DNA of 64,000 nt from contig CBDFGN010000005.1 of the NCBI GenBank assembly GCA_965247065.1, positions 558,001 to 622,000 of the forward strand, given 5' to 3'. How positions within the stretch are numbered: position 1 is the stretch's first letter; each line of letters opens with the position of its first letter. Of the stretch, positions 54,943 through 62,903 are shown piece after piece. The stretch comes from CBDFGN01 sp965247065 (GTDB taxonomy: Bacteria; Bacteroidota; Bacteroidia; Cytophagales; Cyclobacteriaceae). The notes below the pieces were generated by a model. The model saw only the letters and a list, made by a program, of their open reading frames with translations, made no database searches and had not been told where the DNA came from. A program made the position numbers and the translations under genes.

Positions 54943-56436
54943 CTATGGCAAAATGGAATGACCCATTAGAAAACGGTCACACTCGCGGGCTGCTTCCCTG
55001 CCCTCATTGATCGCCCAAACGACCAGGCTTTGTCCCCGACGGGCATCCCCTGCTGCGAATACCCCCTCCTGACTAGTCGCGTATTTACCATATTCCGCAT
55101 CGATCGCATATCGGATAGGTGATTGATCCACTTTCTGAACGCCCATCTTGTCAATTAGTTGAGTCCAGGGGCCATGGTAGCCAATCGATATTAGAATTAA
55201 ATCGGCCGGATAGGAGTGTACGCTACCTGCGACTTCAACCGGTGTTTCCGGTCCATCCTCTATTTTTTCCCACCTGACATCCACTAGTTCGATGGATTCT
55301 ACCTTTCCAATTCTTCCGATAAAGTTTTTGGCCAGTGAGCAATGTTCTCTGGGATCCCTACCAAATTGGGACTTGGCTTCCTGTTGTGCGTAGTCAAGTA
55401 AGTATACTTCAGGCCATTCAGGCCAAGGGTTTTTTTCAGATCTTTCAGCGGGAGGCTGCTCGTGTATCTGGAATTGGCGGATACTCTTGCATCCCTGTCT
55501 CACGGCGGTTCCCAGGCAATCAGAACCAGTGTCCCCCCCGCCAATGATTATTACGTGTTTATCCTTGGCGTTAATAAAGTTTCCATCTTGAAGGTTGCTA
55601 TCCAGCAGACTCTTGGTATTTTGGTACAGGTAATCCATGGCGAAATGTACGCCCTTCAATTCTCGTCCTGGAAGAGATACATCACGGGCCTCGAGCGCCC
55701 CAATACACAGGACCACCGCATCAAATTCTGACCTTAGATTCTCGACCGGCAGCTGAGTACCCACCTCGGTGTTGATTACAAAATTAATACCCGCTTCAGC
55801 CAGCAACTTCACCCGGCGATCCACAATTTCCTTTTCCAACTTCATGTTTGGAATTCCATACATTAGCAGCCCACCGATGCGGTCGTCCTTTTCGAAGACG
55901 GTAATCCAGTGACCAACTCGGTTCAGTTGCTCTGCGCAAGCTAGTCCTGCTGGGCCGGACCCAACCACTGCAATTTTTTTTCCAGTACGTTTGGATGGAA
56001 TCTTGGCTTTTACCCAGCCTTCTTCGAACCCTTTTTCCACTATAGCGTTTTCGATATTTTTGATAATAACCGGGGGTTCATTGATACCTAAGACACAGGC
56101 CGCTTCACAAGGAGCGGGGCATATTCGCCCGGTGAATTCAGGAAAATTGTTGGTCTTTTCAAGTAAGTCCAGGGCCTCCTTCCACAGACCTCTATACACC
56201 ATGTCGTTCCACTCCGGGATCAGATTATTAACCGGACAACCCGTCGTTTGACCGGAAATAACAGTGCCATCGTGGCAAAAAGGGATGCCACAGTCCATGC
56301 ATCTGGCGCCTTGTTCCTTTAATTCATTCTCGGATAGTTCGCTATAAATTTCATTCCAATCACCGACCCGATTTTTGGCCTGACGATTGACCGGAAACTT
56401 TCGTTCGAACTCCAAGAATCCTGTCACCTTGCCCAT
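54943..56436 (-). CDS. gltD: Glutamate synthase small subunit
   Basis: A 497-residue GltD with N-terminal 4Fe-4S cysteines (CMDCGIPFCH, GCPVNNLIPEWN, ICPAPCEAACVLG), an FAD motif (KIAVVGSGPAGLACAEQL) and an NADPH motif (HVIIIGGGDTGSDCLGTAV). It supplies electrons to GltB for glutamate synthesis from glutamine and 2-oxoglutarate. It is separated from gltB (62.9 kb onward) by the whole ilv set, all on the same strand. The 187-base gap after ilvC shows no clear terminator. Confidence 0.95.
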   Translation of the reverse strand: MGKVTGFLEFERKFPVNRQAKNRVGDWNEIYSELSENELKEQGARCMDCGIPFCHDGTVISGQTTGCPVNNLIPEWNDMVYRGLWKEALDLLEKTNNFPEFTGRICPAPCEAACVLGINEPPVIIKNIENAIVEKGFEEGWVKAKIPSKRTGKKIAVVGSGPAGLACAEQLNRVGHWITVFEKDDRIGGLLMYGIPNMKLEKEIVDRRVKLLAEAGINFVINTEVGTQLPVENLRSEFDAVVLCIGALEARDVSLPGRELKGVHFAMDYLYQNTKSLLDSNLQDGNFINAKDKHVIIIGGGDTGSDCLGTAVRQGCKSIRQFQIHEQPPAERSEKNPWPEWPEVYLLDYAQQEAKSQFGRDPREHCSLAKNFIGRIGKVESIELVDVRWEKIEDGPETPVEVAGSVHSYPADLILISIGYHGPWTQLIDKMGVQKVDQSPIRYAIDAEYGKYATSQEGVFAAGDARRGQSLVVWAINEGREAARECDRFLMGHSILP

Positions 56437-56623
56437 TCTTACACGAACAAAATAAAAAGGTCTGGTTCTTTATTAATCAATTGAAGTTGATGTTAAATAA
56501 CTTCATTCTTTCTTGCAAATTCTCAAAATCCTCTTGCGCTGCATTCGAATCTCTCTCACCAGTTGAAGGTACGGACTAGGGAGTAGAAGCGGAAACATAG
56601 CACTAAGATCTGCATTGGAATTT

Positions 56624-57691
56624 CTATTCCTGGGGTACTGCCTTTTTGGAGCTATCCGCTCGAAGACTACGTACTTGGGATCCAGCCTGCCACATCTCAG
56701 ATTCCCTGATAACTCGTAATTCTTCCTCCAGTCTTTCCCTGTAACCATCCGCGCTATTTGCGTCTATGGCCCTGCGTGCCTCTTCTCCAGTGGCCACTTT
56801 TTGATACAATTCGGTGAAAACTGGTTGAACTGCCTCCCGGAATTTGTTTTTCCAATCCAAAGCGCCTCTCTGAGCCGTTGTGGAGCAATTAGCGTACATC
56901 CAGTCCATTCCGTTCTCTGCCACCAATTTTATGAGGCTTTCCGTCAGCTCTTCCACTGTTTCATTGAAGGCCTCGCTTGGAGAGTGACCGTTGCTGCGCA
57001 GCGTATCGTACTGGGCTTCCATAATTCCGGCCAGGGCTCCCATAAGGGTACCTCTTTCACCAGTGAGATCACTGAACACTTCCTTCCTGAATGTTGTTTC
57101 AAATAGATAACCCGAACCTACGCCTATTCCCAAGGCGACTACCCGGTCCCAGGCCTTGCCAGTATAATCCTGGTGGATAGCATAGCTGGAGTTCAAGCCT
57201 TTTCCAGCCAGATACATTCTTCTCAAACTGGTTCCTGATCCCTTAGGTGCGATCAAGATCACATCTACGTTCTCGGGAGGAAGGATTCCAGTTTGGTCGT
57301 TGTAGGTGATTCCAAATCCATGAGAGAAGTAGAGAGCGTTACCCTCGCTCAAATTCTCCTTTACTACCGGCCAGGAAGCTATTTGACCAGCGTCTGATAA
57401 TAGATATTGAATTATGGTGCCCCTCTTGCACGCCTCTTCAATTGAAAACAAGTTTTCCCCTTCTATCCAACCGTCTTTAACGGCTTTGTCCCACGAATGC
57501 GAAGGCCTCCTTTGCCCAACGATAACGGTGAAACCGTTGTCCTTTAGGTTAAGGGCTTGTCCAGGTCCTTGAACACCGTAGCCAATGATAGCTATAGTCT
57601 CATTCTTTAAGACGTCAAGAGCCTTATCCAATGCGAATTCCTCACGGGTAACTACATTTTCTTCGATTCCACCAAAATTGATTTTTGCCAT
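56624..57691 (-). CDS. ilvC: Ketol-acid reductoisomerase
   Basis: A 355-residue class I enzyme that converts acetolactate to dihydroxyisovalerate (Val/Leu) and the Ile analogue. The NADPH motif IAIIGYGVQGPGQALNL, FSHGFGI, VILIAPKGSGTSLR and the metal-binding DLTGERGTLMGA followed by EAFNETVEELTESL are present. A second frame overlapping its 3' end is not considered a gene. Last of the ilv genes before gltD; 26 bases separate it from ilvN. Confidence 0.96.
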   Translation of the reverse strand: MAKINFGGIEENVVTREEFALDKALDVLKNETIAIIGYGVQGPGQALNLKDNGFTVIVGQRRPSHSWDKAVKDGWIEGENLFSIEEACKRGTIIQYLLSDAGQIASWPVVKENLSEGNALYFSHGFGITYNDQTGILPPENVDVILIAPKGSGTSLRRMYLAGKGLNSSYAIHQDYTGKAWDRVVALGIGVGSGYLFETTFRKEVFSDLTGERGTLMGALAGIMEAQYDTLRSNGHSPSEAFNETVEELTESLIKLVAENGMDWMYANCSTTAQRGALDWKNKFREAVQPVFTELYQKVATGEEARRAIDANSADGYRERLEEELRVIRESEMWQAGSQVRSLRADSSKKAVPQE

Positions 57692-57717
57692 TATGATTAA
57701 AGTTTGTTTGAGATGAA

Positions 57718-58293
57718 TTATTGTGCGGAGCTCTTCTCCAGGTCCTTCAGGAATGTCTCCGTTTTTCTTTTGGATTTGCTAATAGCAATTCTGCCGGAGC
57801 GAACATATTCTAAAACGCCGAATGGCTTCAACTTTTCCAGGAGCGCCCGCGCGTCAGTTCTGTGACCAGTTTTTTCGATTACTATGTGATCAGCCTCAAT
57901 TACCAGGATTCGAGCTCCATTGTTCCTTACGAGCAGCTCAATTTTGTTGTTGTTGAGGAATGCTTTTGTAGGTACCTTGTACAATGCAATCTCCTGATAG
58001 TACACCTCGTCATCTTCGTAAACGAAGGCTCCCAACACCTCAATAAGCTTTCTTATTTGTTTGACGATTTTTTCAACCTTGATCCGGGTGTCTTTGGTTA
58101 CAATTGTATAGCGACTAACGCCATCTACTTCAGTTTCCGATACATTTAGCGATTCTATATTCACTTTCCTCCGTGTAAAAATTATCGTAACATGATTAAG
58201 CAAACCGGGTTTGTTATCGGACAAAATAGAAATGGTGAACGTTCTGATCTCAGGAGTTTGACCATTTTCGGAGTAAATCGATTTTGACGTCAT
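57718..58293 (-). CDS. ilvN: Acetolactate synthase small (regulatory) subunit
   Basis: A 191-residue ACT-domain subunit. The ACT fold starts at residue 18 (TFTISILSDNKPGLLNHVTI), with RRKVNIESLNVSETE; the C-terminal half (about 85-191) matches the ALS small-subunit domain. It activates IlvB and confers valine feedback inhibition. It is 19 bases after ilvB and is clearly co-transcribed. Confidence 0.95.
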   Translation of the reverse strand: MTSKSIYSENGQTPEIRTFTISILSDNKPGLLNHVTIIFTRRKVNIESLNVSETEVDGVSRYTIVTKDTRIKVEKIVKQIRKLIEVLGAFVYEDDEVYYQEIALYKVPTKAFLNNNKIELLVRNNGARILVIEADHIVIEKTGHRTDARALLEKLKPFGVLEYVRSGRIAISKSKRKTETFLKDLEKSSAQ

Positions 58294-58312
58294 TACTTTG
58301 TAGTTTTGGTTT

Positions 58313-60043
58313 TTACTTTAGCCGAATATTGGCTACTGATTCGCCTGACGGAACCATCGGAAATACGTTTTCTTCTTTTTCCACCTGGATGTCTAATAAA
58401 TAAGGACCTTCATGGTCAATCAATTCCCTAAGCGCCTGGGTTAAATCTCTTCTTTCAGAAACTTTGCTAGCCTCGATGCCATAAGCCCGGGCTATCATCT
58501 CAAAGCGAGGATTCACCAGTTCGGTCGAGGAGTATCGTTTCTCAAAGAAAAGTTGTTGCCACTGCCGTACCATCCCTAAGAAGTTGTTATTCAAGATAAT
58601 GATCTTGGTTGGGGTCTGGTACTGAAAAATAGTCCCGAGTTCTTGTATGGTCATTTGAATTCCGCCGTCCCCGATAATGGCTACTACCGGGCGTTTGGGC
58701 TGGCCAATCTGGGCTCCAAACGCAGCCGGAAGGGCGAAACCCATGGTTCCCAGACCACCGGAGGTCACGTTGCTATGGGGGTTTTTGAAGTTGTAATACC
58801 TAGATGCTACCATTTGATGCTGACCGACATCTGTGACAATGATCGCCTCACCTTCGGTAATCTCGGATACAATTCGGATTACTTCCCCCATTCGTATCTC
58901 TGCTCCCTCTTCCGGATAAAGTTGCCCTTTGATCACCTGATCGTATTCAATCTTCGCACAATCGTGGAATTCTTTGGTCCAGTTGGGGAAGGAATTAGGC
59001 TTTACTTCTTGAATTAATGCCTGGAGCGCTTCTTTGGCGTCCGCGTTGATCGCGATATCCGCCTTTACATTCTTGTCTATTTCGGACTGGTCTATTTCAA
59101 TGTGGATGACTTTAGCTTGCTTGGCATAGGTGTTCAGATCACCAGTTACCCGATCGTCAAAACGCATACCCACAGCAATCAGCACATCACATTCATTGGT
59201 CTTAACATTAGGGCCGTAATTACCATGCATTCCCAGGAAACCCATGTTATTAGGGTGATCTGTAGCCAACGCGGACAATCCCAGCAAGGTAGAGGCGGCT
59301 GGGATTCCGGTCTTTTCAAGAAACGACGACAGATCCCTGTCAGCATGGGCAATCAGAACTCCATGGCCACATAACAAAAATGGCTTTTTGGCGTGGTTTA
59401 TCAAGTCTGCTGCCTTAACTACCTGCGCCAAGTCCAAATCGGGTATGGGCTGGTAGCTTCTGATACCCTTGCACTTTCTGTATTGGAATTTCATCGCCTC
59501 GATCTGGGCATTTTTGGTAATGTCCACCAATACCGGCCCCGGTCTACCAGATCCGGCTATGTAAAAGGCCTTGGCTATGGCCTCCGGGATCTCCGAGGCT
59601 TTGGTGACCTGGAAATTCCATTTAGTCACTGGCATGGAAATCCCTACAACATCGGTTTCCTGGAAGGCATCGCTGCCTAAAAGATGGGCAGGGACTTGCC
59701 CTGTTATACACACGATGGGAGTCGAGTCGATTTGGGCGTCGGCAATTCCAGTGATCAGGTTGGTTGCGCCGGGGCCGGAGGTTGCAAAGCAGACTCCGAC
59801 CCTACCAGTCACCCGGGCGTAGCCCTGGGCGGCATGTGCCGCTCCTTGTTCGTGCCGAACAAGGATGTGACGAAGCTGTTCCTGGTAGTTGTACACAGCA
59901 TCATAGATTGGCATAATTGCCCCGCCAGGATAGCCGAAAACTGTGTCAACACCTTCCTTGATCAAAGATAATATCACCGCCTCTGAGCCAGCGATAGTCT
60001 TTTTTGCTGTCTTGCTCTTCCCAGTTTTGCTTATTGTTTCCAT
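58313..60043 (-). CDS. ilvB: Acetolactate synthase large (catalytic) subunit
   Basis: A 576-residue TPP enzyme making acetolactate or acetohydroxybutyrate. The N-terminal catalytic Glu is in VRHEQGAAHAAQGYA, with FGYPGGAIMPIYDAV before it; the TPP/Mg motif is VVAIIGDGGIQMTIQEL ending in ILNNNFLGMVRQWQ. The start is taken as ATG 60043, two bases after the ilvD stop, rather than an in-frame ATG at 60064 that would overlap ilvD by 19 bases. Confidence 0.95.
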   Translation of the reverse strand: METISKTGKSKTAKKTIAGSEAVILSLIKEGVDTVFGYPGGAIMPIYDAVYNYQEQLRHILVRHEQGAAHAAQGYARVTGRVGVCFATSGPGATNLITGIADAQIDSTPIVCITGQVPAHLLGSDAFQETDVVGISMPVTKWNFQVTKASEIPEAIAKAFYIAGSGRPGPVLVDITKNAQIEAMKFQYRKCKGIRSYQPIPDLDLAQVVKAADLINHAKKPFLLCGHGVLIAHADRDLSSFLEKTGIPAASTLLGLSALATDHPNNMGFLGMHGNYGPNVKTNECDVLIAVGMRFDDRVTGDLNTYAKQAKVIHIEIDQSEIDKNVKADIAINADAKEALQALIQEVKPNSFPNWTKEFHDCAKIEYDQVIKGQLYPEEGAEIRMGEVIRIVSEITEGEAIIVTDVGQHQMVASRYYNFKNPHSNVTSGGLGTMGFALPAAFGAQIGQPKRPVVAIIGDGGIQMTIQELGTIFQYQTPTKIIILNNNFLGMVRQWQQLFFEKRYSSTELVNPRFEMIARAYGIEASKVSERRDLTQALRELIDHEGPYLLDIQVEKEENVFPMVPSGESVANIRLK

Positions 60044-60045
60044 AA

Positions 60046-61722
60046 TTATTGGTCGGTAATGCATCCTTGAGACGCACTGGAGACCGATTTAGCGTATTTG
60101 TAAAGAATACCCCGATCGAATCTCATTTCGGGGGCATGCCAATTATTCCTTCGAATTTCAATTTCTTCATCTGAAAGATGAGCCTCAAGACGGTTATTCT
60201 CAGCGTCGATCGTTATGCGATCCCCATTCCGGAGCAGACCGATCAGGCCACCCTCCTGGGCCTCTGGAGTAATGTGTCCCACAACAAATCCATGAGTCCC
60301 ACCGGAAAAACGTCCATCCGTTATGAGCGCAACCTCCTTGCCAAGTCCCGCGCCCATGATGGCCCCGGTTGGTTTAAGCATCTCAGGCATTCCAGGTCCT
60401 CCTTTGGGCCCTACATAGCGGATTACAACCACATCGCCGGGTTGGATTTCCCCCTGCGCAATACCATTATTAGCTTCAAGCTCGCCATCGAATACTTTAG
60501 CCGGGCCTTCAAACCTGACTCCTTCCTTTCCCGTAATTTTGGCCACCGACCCTCCTTCCGCAAGGTTGCCATAAAGTATTTGGATATGCCCGGTATTTTT
60601 CAACGGGGTAGCAACAGGACGAATAATCTCTTGGGTGGAGTCCAAAGGCTCGATATCTTGAAGGTTTTCCGCAATGCTTTTGCCAGTTACCGTAATCGCA
60701 TTGGCGTGTAAATATCCTGCTTTGAGCAGCATTTTCATCACCGCAGGAACGCCACCAATATTGTGGACGTCTTCCATAAGAAACTCACCACTCGGTTTCA
60801 AATTTGCCAGGTAGGGCGTTCTGTCACTTATTTGTTGCATGTCTTCAAGCGACCAATCAAGATTGGCTGCATGAGCTATGGCCATTAGGTGTAGTGTTGC
60901 ATTGGTTGAGCCCCCCATGGCGATAACCAGCGTCATGGCGTTTTCAAGAGACTCCCTGGTAACAATATCCCTTGGTTTGAGATCTAACTCCAGTAGTCGC
61001 TGCATTGCCGGTCCAACTCGACTGCATTCATCTTTCTTTTGCTGGCTTGTAGCGGGGTTGGAACTGCTGTAAGGTAAGCTCATGCCCATTGCTTCTATGG
61101 CAGTGGCCATGGTATTGGCGGTGTACATTCCACCGCAGGCGCCTGCCCCGGGGCACGCATTTAGAATTATCTCTTGGAAATCTTCCTCACTTATTTTTCC
61201 AGAATACTTTTCTCCGAGGGCTTCAAAGGCGGAGACGATGTCCAACCGGCGATCTCCATACTTTCCTGGAGCGATGGTACCACCATAAACTATGATGGCT
61301 GGCCTGTTCAACCGGCTCACAGCCATCATTGAACCTGGCATGTTTTTATCGCACCCGACAACAGCTATCACCCCGTCATAGCTTTGGGCATTCACCACGG
61401 TCTCAATTGAGTCAGCGATGATATCCCGGGACGGAAGTGAATACCGCATACCTGGAGTCCCCATCGAGATTCCATCACTCACTCCGATTGTATTGAATAT
61501 CAGGCCCACCAGGTCATTTTTGTTCATACCTGATTTCACGACTTCAGCCAATACGTTAAGATGCATATTGCAAGGATTGCCCTCATATCCAGTGCTGGCT
61601 ACGCCAATCATTGGTTTAGTAAGATCCTGCTCGGTAAGTCCTATGGCATGGAGCATTGCCTGTGCGGCTGGTTGGGATGGATCCTGGGTAACCGTTTTAC
61701 TATGTTTGTTCAGTTCGGTCAT
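60046..61722 (-). CDS. ilvD: Dihydroxy-acid dehydratase
   Basis: A 558-residue Fe-S dehydratase that yields the 2-oxo acids of Val and Ile. Cluster cysteines are in GNPCNMHLN, GCDKNMPGSMMA and CPGAGACGGMYTANTM; the signature DGRFSGGTHGFVVGHI is near the C terminus. Its ATG overlaps the ilvE stop by one base (TAATG), so the two are translationally coupled. Confidence 0.96.
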   Translation of the reverse strand: MTELNKHSKTVTQDPSQPAAQAMLHAIGLTEQDLTKPMIGVASTGYEGNPCNMHLNVLAEVVKSGMNKNDLVGLIFNTIGVSDGISMGTPGMRYSLPSRDIIADSIETVVNAQSYDGVIAVVGCDKNMPGSMMAVSRLNRPAIIVYGGTIAPGKYGDRRLDIVSAFEALGEKYSGKISEEDFQEIILNACPGAGACGGMYTANTMATAIEAMGMSLPYSSSNPATSQQKKDECSRVGPAMQRLLELDLKPRDIVTRESLENAMTLVIAMGGSTNATLHLMAIAHAANLDWSLEDMQQISDRTPYLANLKPSGEFLMEDVHNIGGVPAVMKMLLKAGYLHANAITVTGKSIAENLQDIEPLDSTQEIIRPVATPLKNTGHIQILYGNLAEGGSVAKITGKEGVRFEGPAKVFDGELEANNGIAQGEIQPGDVVVIRYVGPKGGPGMPEMLKPTGAIMGAGLGKEVALITDGRFSGGTHGFVVGHITPEAQEGGLIGLLRNGDRITIDAENNRLEAHLSDEEIEIRRNNWHAPEMRFDRGILYKYAKSVSSASQGCITDQ

Positions 61723-62624
61723 TATACCAGGTTAAAGTCGGTAATATCCATATGGGTCACCCGTTGACGGTACATAACGTGGAGCATGTAACCCAGGCTG
61801 TCCTCCCATGTATTTAAGAACGGTTGTCGATTAATGGACTTTATTCCCACAATCTCAGCGGCGGTACCAGTGAAGAAGGCAGAATCCGCTTCCCACAAAT
61901 CCTCTGGCTTGAAATAACTTTTCTGGACCTCGTACCCCAACTCCTCAGCGTAGGTCATCACCGTTGCCCTGGTTATTCCCGGAACCACGTGACCTTCAGG
62001 TGGTGTGTACAGAACTTCATCCTTTTCGTAAAAGAAGTTAGTACCCGGTCCCTGGGCAACAAAGCCGTTTGTGTCCAATAGCAGGGCTTCGTCGTACCCG
62101 CCGGTCCGGGCTTCGTGAGAGGCCAGAATTGAGTTGGTATATTGTCCAACGACCTTGGCTTGAATTGAAACCGAATCAGGATGAGGCCGACGATAAGAAG
62201 ACACCATGACCTCCAACGATTGATTTCCCAGGTACCGGCCCCAGTCCCAGGCCGTAATCATCAAATGGACCTGGTCTGAGGGCATCAAGGACATTTTTGC
62301 CCCCAGGAAAACCAGTGGACGGATGTATGCATTTTCCAAGTTATTCCTTTCAAGAAGCTCATACGAAATATCGGTGAGTTTTTCCGGAGTAGCCCTTAGC
62401 TTTATCTTTAACGCCTCTGCCGACTTAATCAAGCGTTCGAAATGCTCTTGAGGCTTGAAGATCTGGGTGCCAGAAGGGGTCTTATAGGCTCTTAGTCCTT
62501 CAAATACCCCATGGCCGTAATGAAGTGTCTGGCCATAAAGATCGGTGCTGGCCTCCTTGGATTTATACCATTCCCCATCAAGGAAGAGCATGCTGTCCTT
62601 ATCGAAGTATGTCCTTGTCTTCAT
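61722..62624 (-). CDS. ilvE: Branched-chain amino acid aminotransferase, type I (operon copy)
   Basis: A 300-residue fold-type IV PLP aminotransferase, shorter than the type II copy at 12.6 kb. Seen are LYGQTLHYGHGVFEGLRAYK, YIRPLVFLG, the PLP lysine in SIQAKVVGQYTNS, EALLLDTNGFVAQGPGTNFF and GITRATVMTYAEELG. First structural gene after the attenuator leader; 59 bases separate the terminator U-tract side from the ATG. It completes the Val, Ile and Leu syntheses with the downstream genes. Confidence 0.95.
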   Translation of the reverse strand: MKTRTYFDKDSMLFLDGEWYKSKEASTDLYGQTLHYGHGVFEGLRAYKTPSGTQIFKPQEHFERLIKSAEALKIKLRATPEKLTDISYELLERNNLENAYIRPLVFLGAKMSLMPSDQVHLMITAWDWGRYLGNQSLEVMVSSYRRPHPDSVSIQAKVVGQYTNSILASHEARTGGYDEALLLDTNGFVAQGPGTNFFYEKDEVLYTPPEGHVVPGITRATVMTYAEELGYEVQKSYFKPEDLWEADSAFFTGTAAEIVGIKSINRQPFLNTWEDSLGYMLHVMYRQRVTHMDITDFNLV

Positions 62625-62671
62625 CTTTGTTTCTTACTTCAAAACCTCCCTGAGTGTTCTTCGTTTACATT

Positions 62672-62712
62672 TCCATAAAATAAAAGCGCCATCCTCTTTG
62701 GAGAATGGCGCT
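62672..62712 (-). terminator. Attenuator terminator hairpin (segments 3:4) of the ilv leader
   Basis: On the minus strand AGCGCCAT (62712-62705) pairs with ATGGCGCT (62692-62685) over 8 bp, plus an inner CTC/GAG, a 4-base loop, and a TTTTATTTTA tract after the stem. It lies between the leader peptide and ilvE, so it can stop transcription before the operon. Confidence 0.88.
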
Positions 62713-62787
62713 GATTTTTATGTTTTTTACGGCTATACCATTCTCCCTAAGTCACTGAAATGACCACGACAACTAGGGAAACAATGG
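62685..62787 (-). promoter_or_regulatory. ilv operon attenuator: alternative RNA pairings 1:2, 2:3, 3:4
   Basis: Segment 1 (62787-62774, inside the leader peptide codons), segment 2 (62749-62738), segment 3 (62712-62700) and segment 4 (62694-62685) can form exclusive stems. The antiterminator 2:3 is GGAGAATGG with CCATTCTCC, 9 bp and perfect. Pairing 1:2 joins CCATT...TCCCTA with TAGGGA.AATGG (5 + 6 bp around a small internal loop). When ribosomes stall at scarce Leu/Val/Ile codons over segment 1, 2:3 forms and the terminator does not. Confidence 0.88.
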
Positions 62788-62803
62788 TAAGTACGAGTCG
62801 CAT
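62747..62803 (-). CDS. ilv operon leader peptide
   Basis: An 18-codon frame, ATG at 62803 and TAG ending at 62747. It encodes MRLVLTIVSLVVVVISVT, of which 12 residues are branched-chain (7 Val, 3 Leu, 2 Ile), including four Val codons in a row (GTT, GTC, GTG, GTC). Such a composition right before a terminator and an ilv operon identifies a regulatory leader peptide, like IlvL of enterics. The stop codon lies in segment 2 of the attenuator, so a ribosome finishing the peptide would mask segment 2 and let the terminator form. Confidence 0.88.
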   Translation of the reverse strand: MRLVLTIVSLVVVVISVT

Positions 62804-62831
62804 ATAACTAACTCAGTGGAGTTCTTAATAT

Positions 62832-62863
62832 TAAAGGTAACCACAACGCACTTTAAATTCCAA
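62832..62863 (-). promoter_or_regulatory. Candidate promoter for the ilv leader
   Basis: On the minus strand TTG (62863-62861), 21 bases, and TACCTTTA (62839-62832), one base off TANNTTTG. Transcription would begin near 62825, some 22 bases before the leader ATG. Spacing is slightly long, so this is moderate support. Confidence 0.45.
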
Positions 62864-62903
62864 CAATTACTTTTGATTATTTTCTTTCGAAATAGCTCGG
62901 AGC

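Noticed and set aside
56503..56748. 81-codon minus-strand frame between ilvC and gltD
   Set aside because: It starts inside the 3' end of ilvC in another frame and has no recognisable protein; treated as a shadow frame.
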